A stretch of DNA of 64,000 nucleotides, from NCBI GenBank assembly GCA_020284085.1, contig JACEVL010000671.1, forward strand, positions 908,501-972,500, given 5' to 3'. The translations under genes were made by a program, and so were the position numbers. Each line of letters starts with the position of its first letter. The stretch's first letter is position 1. Of the stretch, positions 47,991 through 56,217 are shown in pieces. The notes under the pieces are model-generated. The model saw only the letters and a program-made list of their open reading frames with translations. It was not told the DNA's origin and ran no database searches. The DNA comes from Aporrectodea caliginosa. Its lineage: Eukaryota > Annelida > Clitellata > Crassiclitellata > Lumbricidae.

Positions 47991-50900
47991 CCATCATTAT
48001 TATTATAGTTTGATTCAAAGGATAAAGGTCCAGCGCCTCTGAGGGTGTAGAAAACTATTCTGTGCAAGGGAAAATGAATATTGTTGTTGTTATTATTATA
48101 ATCTTTATTATTATTGTAAAAATTTGTGATGTACACAGTCACACAACAATGTAAACCTGATGTGCGTCTCTCCCTCCCTCCCTCTCTCTTTCTCCCCCCT
48201 CTCCCTCGTGTTTCTATCCCTATATGGCTCTCTCTCTCTCTTGCTGTTCTCTCTGCCTCTCTCTGTCTCTGTCTCTGTCATTCCTAGCCTCTATATCTGC
48301 ATATGTCTCTATATATCTGGGGCTGTCTATTGCTTTAGTTTGAATGTAACCTACAATGCGCGAACCATATACGTTGTGTGAATCGTATGTCTTGCACAGT
48401 ATAGACCTTGATAGATAGGCTATCCTTTGATCGTAAACGACGCACGTTCCTGCTTTGCATATCAGCCTCCGCTACACTGCAGCCTTGAAAAGGGTTTCTT
48501 CTCAGCGTGTGAAAGGACCCCGGTCGTTATATTGAAGTATCCGCAGTGAATTTCTCTTTCGCCGTCTAGGCTGACGGTTGTTTTAATTACGCGCCTGACA
48601 TGAGACATTCCATTCGAAGACAAAGTTCTAACTGAGCCTTCAATTAAGCGCCTGCTTCGCCGTCTAAATCTCACCAGATCTCCATAGTAACCGCCGCAGC
48701 AGCTGCACATCAGTGTCGTGCTAATTGGAATACACGTCTAGAGCGAGCAGGCATCTTTCAGTACGATGGGTATAATGCAGACACAATGTAATGTAAATGT
48801 CACGCTATATCTCAGTGCGATAAACACGAGAAAGCTAAATCCAAAGTATTAAGCAAATCCCCGAAGGTTTTGTCCAGCAGTAGACATTAATGATGGGACC
48901 AAAGTCATCTACATAGGTGGACTCGCGTGTTTGCTTGTATAGTAGTGGTGCACATCTGTGGAAACCTTTTTCTGTGGAAACCTTTTTCTGTGGAAACCTT
49001 TTAGGCGAACACGGTAGCCATGTCATGTGAAGATATCGACTGTAAATAAGAGCAACGTTTCTCTCTCTGTTTTTTGCCGCAGGAGAATCATTCGTTGGTG
49101 GAGGTTAATTTGAGTCACAACCGGTTCACAGATGGCGCCTGTGAATCACTAGGAAAAGGCATAGGTATGTGTTTTTATGTACGTATGCATGTATGTAAGT
49201 ACGCATGCATGTGTGTATCTGTGTGCATGTGTGGGTATGTTTATCTTTGTGTCTGTCTGTGTGTCAGTCTGTGTCTATGTTCGTGCATGTACGTCTGTGT
49301 GTCTGTCTGTATGTCTGTGTGTTTATGTGTGTGTACATGTATGTATGTATGCTTATATTCACATATATATAATCTATATATACACATATATACATACATA
49401 CATACAATGTACATATATACACATATCAACACACAGACACACAGACAAACACACAGACATGCATGCATTATATGTATATGTATATAGAGAGAGACAGAGA
49501 AAGAGAGAGAGACAGACAGACAGAGACAGAGTGAGGTTACGTATGTATTTATGCATATACATGTATCAAGACACTTACTATAACGTCTTTTAGGTCCCTC
49601 TCTAGAAGGTGCGGTTATGCAGCTGCAGTCTTGAGCATGCGGATAATGATTCTGTTTGCTGGTTAGGCCACAGATTTCCATAGTCGTATACTCATGATTT
49701 AAGTTGCGTCGGAAGAAGAGCGAAACGTTTAAATATATAGTTATAGTCGGAACTGGGCGTAATGGATTACGAGAAGAAGAAGAGCAGTCCCTTAAGTTAG
49801 CCCGAGGCAGCCATAGACATGAAGTGTTAGCGACCTATTTTTTTTAGTCTCGACATATGAGGGCGGGTGTCCAGTCCTCTCCCTCGCCGTCTCATCTTCC
49901 CACCGACAGTGTGTACGGTCAGTGTACTCGTTATAGCTGAGTTGGCTAGGGTCTAGGGTGCGCAGGTGGAACAGAAATCTCGAACCAATTTCTGTCCTGA
50001 CGGAGATTTGAGCCCTCCACCTCTCGATTGGTAGTCCAGCACACTAACCACTACACCATCGAGCACTCCCTCCCCCGTAATGGATTTACACTCACGAAAC
50101 CATTGTATGTATGTATGTATGTATGTATGTATGTATGTATGTATGTATGTATGTATGTATGTATGTATGTATGTATGTATGTATGTATGTATGTATGTAT
50201 GTATGTATGTATGTATGTATGTATGTATGTATGTATGTATGTATGTATGTATGTATGTATGTATGTATGTATGTATGTATGTATGTATGTATGTATGTAT
50301 GTATGTATGTATGTATGTATGTATGTATGTATGTATGTATGTATGTATGTATGTATGTATGTATGTATGTATGTATGTATGTATGTATGTATGTATGTAT
50401 GCATGCATGCATGCATGTATGCATGTATGTATGTATGCATTTATGTATGTATGTATGTATGTATGTATGTATGTATGTATGTATGTATGTATGTATGTAT
50501 GTATGTATGTATGTATGTATGTATGTATGTATGTATGTATGTATGTATGTATGTATGTATGAGCACTTGTTATTGCGCCCCTTCAAGATTTCTACTCAGA
50601 GGCGCTCCCGACTACAGCGCGGACACTGAATCGGAGTTTCACGCCGAAGCGCATGAGCAATTGAGTTAGTGGTGTAGGTTTGCAAGTCCCAAAGTCCAAA
50701 TCTCTCGGAATCAGTTGCCTAGCACTGCTGGTTAATTCGTGTATCTGATGTCTTTAATTTTTGAAGGTGAAAACGAAAGTATTTTGACTTTGGATTTGAG
50801 TTGGAACCAGATCCGATCGCATGGAGCACAGACACTCTGTCGAAGACTCGAGGTACTTAAAACTTAGTATCAATCAGTGGACCTTGTCCTATATGAATTA

Positions 50901-52533
50901 TTTTCCCAGCTTGACCGTGTCATCATGGGCGTAGCTACATTGAGGCACGAGGAAGCAGTTACCTCCACTTGCTTTTGTTATATACTGGAACTTTCATTGA
51001 CTAATGACCCCAATGACCAGGATTTTGCCAATGGTCTGTGAAGTTGCCTCCTCTTGAATTTAAGTCTCGCTACGTGCCTGCGTGTCACTTGACATTATCG
51101 CAACCACTGACGATTAGGAATAACGATTTGCTCATTCTTGATGAATCTAACTGGACGACGTTGTAATCGTAATATCGAGATTTCTACAGCGCCCAAAAAA
51201 GCGAAATCGCGGGAACCAGCTTATTCAGAGGCGCTCAGTCAAAACAAAATCGATATCCAGAGTGTATGACTGTGCATGGTTTCACAGCTATCTTGATGTT
51301 GGTGGTGGAAGTACCGCAGTGACAGTCGAGATGATGACGATGATAGTTATAATATGATAAGGCATTGTATTGTATTGTATCTATCAATTTATATAGCGTG
51401 ATCATAATGATCATTCACGGTGGCGATGATGATGATGATAATGATGATAATTGTAATTGTGTTCGATGATAATAATGATGATGATGCAATTGTTGGTCTG
51501 GAGCGTAGAAGGGTTGTTTCATACGTCGGTTGAATCTGTCGATGAACGGCCTTGGAGAGGTCGGGGCCAAGGCCGTCGGTGACCTTCTCAAGGTCAACGG
51601 GTCAATCGAAGACCTTGACCTTACGTCCTGTCGCATCAACGATCGAGGGGTCATCGAACTGGCCAAAGGACTGATCGTCAACAACACCGTCAAACACCTC
51701 AAGGTATACACTCGTCTAGGTATGCTTCGTTCTCTTGGCATGTCTGTCTTCCTGTCTCTGTCTATCTGTCTATGCCTGTCTATATAATATGTCTCTGTAT
51801 CTCTGTCTCTGTTTGCACAGCTTTTATCAATTGACTGAATATGTGTGTATGCATGCATGTATGTATGTATGTATGTATGTATGTATACATGTATGTGCGT
51901 ATAATTATGTGTATATGTGTGTGTGTGTCTATATGTGCATGCATGCATGTAGATAGCCAGGCAGGTATATATGTATTTATACATGTAAGCATGTATGCAT
52001 GTTAGTATGTATGTAAATGTATGCATGTATACATGCATGTACATGCATGTTAGTATGTATGTAATACATAGGCCTACATACTAGCATGCATGTACAATGT
52101 ACATGCATGTTAGTATGTATGTAATACATAGGCCTACATACTAACATGCATGTACATGCATGTATACATACTATGTATGCATGCATGCACATATACGTAT
52201 ATGTATGTGTGCATGTATGTAGGTATGTGTCTGGACACTTCATATAGCGCCTTTTTAGTTACCTCACAAGTGCTATATGGTTATGTTGTGCCTGAGCAGA
52301 TATCAGAGAACCCGATGACCTCGGTTGGGATCTACGGTCTAATGACCAGTCTGAAGAAGAGTCTTTCGGACACCAGTCGACTGACCATCGTAGATGCTCG
52401 AAGTGTCCGGATACACAGGGAAGTCCTCGACCTGTACGAGGATCTTAAGCAGCAGAAACCGGATTTCCTTCTTCTACACGGAGACATTCTCAACACTAAA
52501 TCATCCGTCATTGACGATAAACTACATCATTAG
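41621..52533 (+). CDS. LRRC74-like leucine-rich-repeat protein, 9 exons
   Basis: Coding exons: 41621-42056, 43202-43377, 44304-44411, 46452-46545, 47695-47744, 49083-49164, 50767-50852, 51509-51703, 52300-52533. Junctions are GT-AG with matching phases; 1461 nt gives 486 aa, close to the length I know for LRRC74A. Exon 1 (145 codons) is Gln/Glu/Arg-rich with glutamine runs and ends DFDTDLEET. Exon 2 has the family opening TYLRSCRKLKLTPVS. Exons 3-8 carry ribonuclease-inhibitor-type leucine-rich repeats (VTELYIEDNPLTAKS, LVEVNLSHNRFTDGACESLG, LTLDLSWNQIRSHGAQTL, IRRLNLSMNGLGEVGAKAVG, IEDLDLTSCRINDRGVIELA). Exon 9 (SENPMTSVGIYGLM, then YEDLKQQKPDFLLLHGD) resembles the LRRC74 C-terminal region but stops early, without the EF-hand-like tail I associate with LRRC74A. 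Probably a cytosolic scaffold of unknown partner. LRRC74A versus LRRC74B cannot be decided here. Confidence 0.88.
42155..42665. repeat. Diverged direct repeats flanking a SINE
   Basis: A block of about 100 bp at 42155-42256 (CCCATAGCCATGTGCCACGA ... CAATTCTTCCTGCATCTTCC) recurs in diverged form at 42560-42665, with the SINE between. LRRC74 intron 1. Confidence 0.7.
42290..42545 (+). mobile_element. tRNA-derived SINE (family 1), complete-looking copy
   Basis: The head GTGCTCGATAGTGTAGTGGT and B box GGTTCAAATCCCCGCC are followed by a body GGCAGAAATTTGGTTCGAGA ... GACGGCGAGGGAGAGG and a tail CCATGGCTGCCTCCGGGC ending in a TTCTTCTT run. This is the least disrupted of the three family-1 copies. 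LRRC74 intron 1. Confidence 0.8.
43042..43183. repeat. 23-bp tandem repeat ending next to an exon
   Basis: Six or so units of TTTGATCATTGAATGGTCGAGAA with slight variants, ending about 18 bp before LRRC74 exon 2. It takes the place of the usual polypyrimidine region of that acceptor. Confidence 0.92.
43438..44076. repeat. CT/CTCTGT-rich microsatellite block, about 640 bp
   Basis: Mixed (CTCTGT)n, (CTGT)n and (CT)n. Serine/leucine/cysteine-rich frames within it are artefacts. LRRC74 intron 2. Confidence 0.97.
44461..44720 (-). mobile_element. LINE 3' end related to the 25.6-kb element
   Basis: TCGTAATCGTAATCTC, then CGATTTCTTTAGCGCCCATG and GGCGTGAAAAATAGAAGAGG...GATAGAATTTGTGGAAA, matching the 3' end of the LINE at 25639-25880. 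5'-truncated copy in LRRC74 intron 3. Confidence 0.75.
44721..46451. other. LRRC74 intron 3, remaining part
   Basis: AT-rich intron. A GGGCGTA...CTACGTCAC block at about 45595-45750 with a C9 run looks repetitive. No gene recognised on either strand. Confidence 0.4.
47795..48003. repeat. (ATC)n/(ATT)n triplet array, about 209 bp
   Basis: CAT repeats with ATT and ACC variants directly downstream of the 50-nt LRRC74 exon 5; acidic and serine-rich frames here are artefacts. A CT-rich tract at 48165-48290 follows. Confidence 0.95.
48957..49002. repeat. 15-bp tandem repeat, three copies
   Basis: CTGTGGAAACCTTTT occurs three times in a row, about 80 bp before LRRC74 exon 6. Confidence 0.9.
49755..50067 (-). 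mobile_element. tRNA-derived SINE (family 1)
   Basis: From 50067 on the minus strand: GTGCTCGATGGTGTAGTGGT, B box GGGCTCAAATCTCC, body CAGAAATTGGTTCGAGAT, GGCGAGGGAGAGGACTGG, and tail matching 42455-42540. LRRC74 intron 6. Confidence 0.8.
50105..50561. repeat. (GTAT)n microsatellite, about 457 bp
   Basis: A long GTAT array with one CATG-rich interruption at 50401-50440. It directly abuts an L2-type tail at 50562 and so probably grew from that element's terminal repeat. LRRC74 intron 6. Confidence 0.97.
50562..50660 (-). mobile_element. L2-type LINE 3' tail
   Basis: TTGCGCCCCTTCAAGATTTC then TCAGAGGCGCTCCCGACTAC, the tail hairpin in minus orientation with (GTAT)n as its terminal microsatellite. 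Confidence 0.7.
51160..51255 (-). mobile_element. LINE 3' end related to the 25.6-kb element
   Basis: GTAATCGTAATATCGAG, TTTCTACAGCGCCCAAAAAA, GCGAAATCGCGGGAACCAGC, GGCGCTCAGTCAAAAC: a close match to 25636-25720. Short 5'-truncated copy in LRRC74 intron 7. Confidence 0.8.
51840..52235. repeat. Degenerate (TATG)n array with 60-bp duplication
   Basis: TATG/CATG-rich DNA. A block including ATGTATGTAATACATAGGCC is repeated at about 52040 and 52100. An L2-type tail (CATATAGCGCC) follows at 52243. LRRC74 intron 8. Confidence 0.85.
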
Positions 52534-52542
52534 ACATGCTGC

Positions 52543-52806
52543 ACGGCTTAGACAGTATTAATTTAATTATTTAAAATTTTATAGAATTTATTCGCTTCAT
52601 AAACGTGAGTTGCTGATGGAAAATATATCCTCAGTTGTTTGCAAAAAGCGACAACCTGCAGAAAGGAAAGGGTCCCGGCTTAAACAGTATTAATTTAATT
52701 ATTTAAACTTTTTATCGAATTTATTCCCTTCATAAACGTGAGTTGCTGAGGGAAATATATTTTCAGTTGTTTGCAAAAAGCGACATCAGATAGGAAAGGG
52801 TCCAAC
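52543..52806. repeat. Tandem duplication downstream of LRRC74 stop
   Basis: Two copies of a roughly 130-bp block (TTAATTTAATTATTTAAA ... CATAAACGTGAGTTGCTGA ... GTTTGCAAAAAGCGACA ... GGAAAGGGTCC) beginning about 10 bp after the stop codon. Confidence 0.88.
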
Positions 52807-54202
52807 AAAGCCGCTTGCAGTGGATTCCTAAGATTATATCCATGTTTGAACGGACACGGAAACCAATTCTTTTTGCCTTGACGTATACAAGTGATACAAT
52901 GCACGAGTCAGCGAGGTAGTGACATAGGTGTTAGACTCTGCAGAGTATTCGTTGCTCTCGAAAGCGTGTGCGCTCGATACTAGGCCAACGTTCCCCCTTC
53001 AAGAAATCGTCGGCTCCCTCTCCTAATACAACTCTGTAATTCGTCACTGCAGGCGGAAGGATTTATACCAGTAGGTCAAAAGCGAGCAGTTGTGATACAT
53101 TCGCTGAAGAATAGTCCGGGATTGGATCCGGAGGACAACATCGGCTACTACTCGGGTGGGGAGGGGAAAGGGGGCCTCAATCTCGAACCTCGTGTCAAAG
53201 GTTATCATCGATGTGGTATGCTAATTAGGAATAGTATAATGCGGCCTGCCAAAGCGACAGTTCGGCTTCAGGCAGAGACACTGATGGTTTGCTAAGACTC
53301 AGCGTGAATATTCGTGGCACCGCTGTTTCTGGACGTCGTGTTAATATGGTGCTCGCTCTTTTTGATGCAAGCGCAGATTTTGACACGGTCCAGCTGAAAT
53401 ATAAGTTAATATTGATGACTTATTATGTTGTGCTTCGAAAGTGGAGTATTCCTGCTTGCCTGAAAGGTGATTTTCCCTGTGGTATCATAGCTAATCTGGT
53501 GCGCTATCTACATTAAACCTACCTTTCAGAAGCTGAACTAAAATTTACTTAAGGAGGGCCTACAGGCTACAGCCATTGAAATCCACTGAGTTTTACATAG
53601 TTAATTTGGAGATGATTGAATGCATCAATCTTCACGGGATGCCTAATTCTAAGCAACTAAGTGATTGCTGATGAGAAATAATAGAAATATAAATGTGAAA
53701 GACGATTCCTTTTTTAACTGGCAGGCTAGAACGGATTCAAGCGTATACGGGATGTGTACGTATTCATTTATTTATGCTTGGCGATGCTTTATTGCTTTAG
53801 GGCAATTGGAAACTCGTTACCAGGCAATTAACCGTTCAAAGTAGCCGTGATTTGTGTAGATCGCCGTCGGCTTCGTTGGCCTATACGCGGGGCGTCCAAT
53901 CAATCACCTGCGGTTTCTTAAGGTTGATTTTATGTGAACGCCCCTTCGTCTAATCCCTATAAACTTATGGGTTTAGGAAGAACGCTATTTCTTACACTCG
54001 TTAAAAAGTCATGCCTAATTGCAACAACAAAAGGACACCAGCAAAGCACGCCAATTATGTAACGCCAATCGCTGTGGATTTTATGGTATTGATTGTCCAC
54101 AGCGGATGTACTTGAATACTAAACGGTATACCCTATACACGTATAAAAAGAGCGTCACGCATACACATTCCTCTTGGGGCATGGAGGCCTAACCTCTGCA
54201 TG
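52807..54202. other. Region downstream of LRRC74
   Basis: No certain gene. An acceptor-like site at about 53051 is followed by an open frame to 53294 (GFIPVGQKRAVVIHSL..., GLNLEPRVKGYHRCG) that matches no family I know. It could be an alternative last exon or chance. Confidence 0.3.
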
Positions 54203-54501
54203 GGTTCCACGTCAAATGGTTCACGGATAAAAGGTTCACGACAAATGGTTCTCTGCCAAAAGGTTCACGACACAAGGTTCACGACAAAAGGTAGACAACA
54301 ATAGGTTGACATAAAATAATTTAGCAACCTAAACTACGGGTTTGCCATTATAAGTAGGCCTATACTACGATTAGATTACTTATTTTAAATGTGCCTCTGA
54401 TTTGATGATAAGCTACTTGTTGTGAACCTCTTGTCGTCAACCTTTTGTCCGTGAACCTTTTGTCGGTGAACCATTTGCGGTGAACCATTTGTCGTGACAC
54501 C
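54203..54501. mobile_element. Foldback transposon with 9-bp target duplication
   Basis: Flanked by CTCTGCATG at 54194-54202 and 54502-54510. The ends GGTTCCACGTCAAATGG and (reverse complement) GGTGTCACGACAAATGG match. Each arm is built of degenerate repeats of ACAAAAGGTTCACG, in opposite orientation in the two halves. No ORF; non-autonomous. Confidence 0.8.
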
Positions 54502-54527
54502 CTCTGCATGATGGTGATGGTAATTAC

Positions 54528-54580
54528 AAATTTATATAGCGCCACTTCAAGACAGACTCATCAGAGGCGCTCATGTTTCT
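54528..54580 (-). mobile_element. L2-type LINE 3' tail
   Basis: AATTTATATAGCGCCACTTC then ATCAGAGGCGCTCATG. Sequence to its right (54580-55020) may be more of the same element but I recognise no protein motif. Confidence 0.6.
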
Positions 54581-55148
54581 ATGACGTCACCCACGTGCGG
54601 TTAGTTGAAGTCCAACCCAATCGCGTCAGTAGGCCTATTCTTACGCATTATATCAGTAACATTGTCCCCAACCAAACTGCAACTGCTGCCCGTCCTCTAA
54701 GCAATATTGCATCACCTCATCTCCATGGAAAGAAGGGCACTTCAAGGCTAATGGATAAAGATCTACCCGAAATAAGATTTACCACTTTAAGACGATATCA
54801 ATCGCCTTTGCACTTGCTAGTGCGTCTGTCCTCGAAACGTCCAATTTGGTGGGGCTTCCCATCTGGGGACATGATAGCCATTTCGACACGGAGAGATGAG
54901 TCCGTAGCAGTGAACGTGACTAGCCACTTGATCATAGCTGTGCTATCTGTCTGTCCTTCAGGCTTCAACTTCCCTCGACGACTCTACTTCGTATTGAACC
55001 GATTTCAGACGAGCTAGAGACTAGAGTAGAGTTGCGGAAGAAACATTCTCAAGCTAGGCTGTCTTTTATGGCACATCTTTTTAGAGCTGCAAGATTGTCA
55101 TGTTGAGAGCGTCCTCTGGCGTTCTTAAATATGCTTTCCAAATATCCA

Positions 55149-55292
55149 AATACATACATACATACATACATACATACATACATACATACATACATACATA
55201 CATACATACATACATACATACACATACATACATACATACATACATACATACATACATACATACATACATACATACATACATACATACATACA

Positions 55293-55323
<31 letters not shown>

Positions 55324-55383
55324 GCATACAGAATATATATACATACATACATACATACATACATACATACATACATACATACA

Positions 55384-55415
<32 letters not shown>

Positions 55416-55645
55416 CATACATACATACATACATACATACATACATACATACATACATACATACATACAATACAATACAATACATACATACATACATACA
55501 TACATACATACAAATACATACATACACATACATATATACATACATACACACATACATGCATGCGTATACATATATACATGCAGGTATGTATATACATACA
55601 CATACACATACATACACATATGCATACATACATACATCCATACAT
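55149..55645. repeat. (CATA)n microsatellite, about 490 bp
   Basis: A long CATA array with TATGCATACAGA and (ATACA)n interruptions. It ends abruptly at the retrotransposon-derived sequence at 55650. Confidence 0.97.
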
Positions 55646-55649
55646 ACAT

Positions 55650-55677
55650 GTTTCGAATTCCACCGCTGCTGCCACCA
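55650..55677 (-). other. Retrotransposon primer-binding-site copy outside the 3' LTR
   Basis: The plus strand reads GTTTCGAATTCCACCGCTGC...CCACCA, nearly the same as the true PBS at 63870-63897. It lies on the outer side of the 3' LTR, where only host flank is expected. Confidence 0.8.
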
Positions 55678-55681
55678 AATA

Positions 55682-56102
55682 TGTCACCAACTCTTTTCTT
55701 TCTTAGTTGTGACCTACCTCAAGAACTTTCCTTATCTCTACATATAAATTGCTCAACGTCTTCTAACTGTTTAAGAATTAAATTGACACAGTTCTTTGAA
55801 TGTTTCTTTCTTTCTTCAAACACAGTTTAATAACAACAACTCAACTCTTGCCTTACAACAACTGTACTACACTGTATAGTTCAAATTCACTGTCATCAGC
55901 AGTTTCTAAGTTTGGCGCGCTAACTGCACGTGTAAAAAGAATCTACCGTCAGCCAATGTTTAGGCTACTTTAGGCCAAGCGCCCACGAGCCGACAGCGCA
56001 ACTAAGGCCTAAGACTAAAACGCTTAACAATCGATACACATTATATATATATCAACCTAAAGAACACCTGTGCTCATTATATATGCAAAACACTTGTTCA
56101 CA
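55682..56102 (-). repeat. 3' LTR of Gmr1-type Gypsy element (421 bp)
   Basis: Begins TGTCACCAAC and ends TTGTTCACA on the plus strand, so the TG...CA ends are intact in either orientation. The first part (55682 onward) is nearly identical to 63903-64000, the visible part of the 5' LTR. A polypurine tract lies immediately upstream (minus sense). Confidence 0.9.
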
Positions 56103-56105
56103 TTA

Positions 56106-56122
56106 CCTCCTTCCCTTTCTTT
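56106..56122 (-). promoter_or_regulatory. Polypurine tract
   Basis: CCTCCTTCCCTTTCTTT on the plus strand, a 17-nt purine run on the element's strand, three bases from the LTR. It primes plus-strand DNA synthesis in this class of elements. Confidence 0.85.
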
Positions 56123-56217
56123 GGATTGAGCAAATTAAACTTAAAAATTTGCAAAATCATCATGTACTAAATTATGCAATAAACTTAATACTATACAAAA
56201 CAGTAAAATAAACAATC

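Noticed and set aside
47678..48142. Acidic Asp/Asn-rich and Ser-rich frames
   Set aside because: Products of (ATC)n/(ATT)n triplet repeats.
50028..50669. Open frames of Met-Tyr-Val-Cys and Tyr-Ile-His-Thr repeats on both strands
   Set aside because: Artefact of the (GTAT)n array; the same applies to frames at 55049-55747 and 41018-41393.
53052..53294. Additional 3' exon of LRRC74
   Set aside because: Exon 52300-52533 ends in a stop with no in-frame donor seen, and the frame resembles no LRRC74 C terminus.
54508..55017. 169-codon plus-strand frame
   Set aside because: Begins inside an L2-type tail and shows no recognisable domain; most likely chance or repeat-derived.
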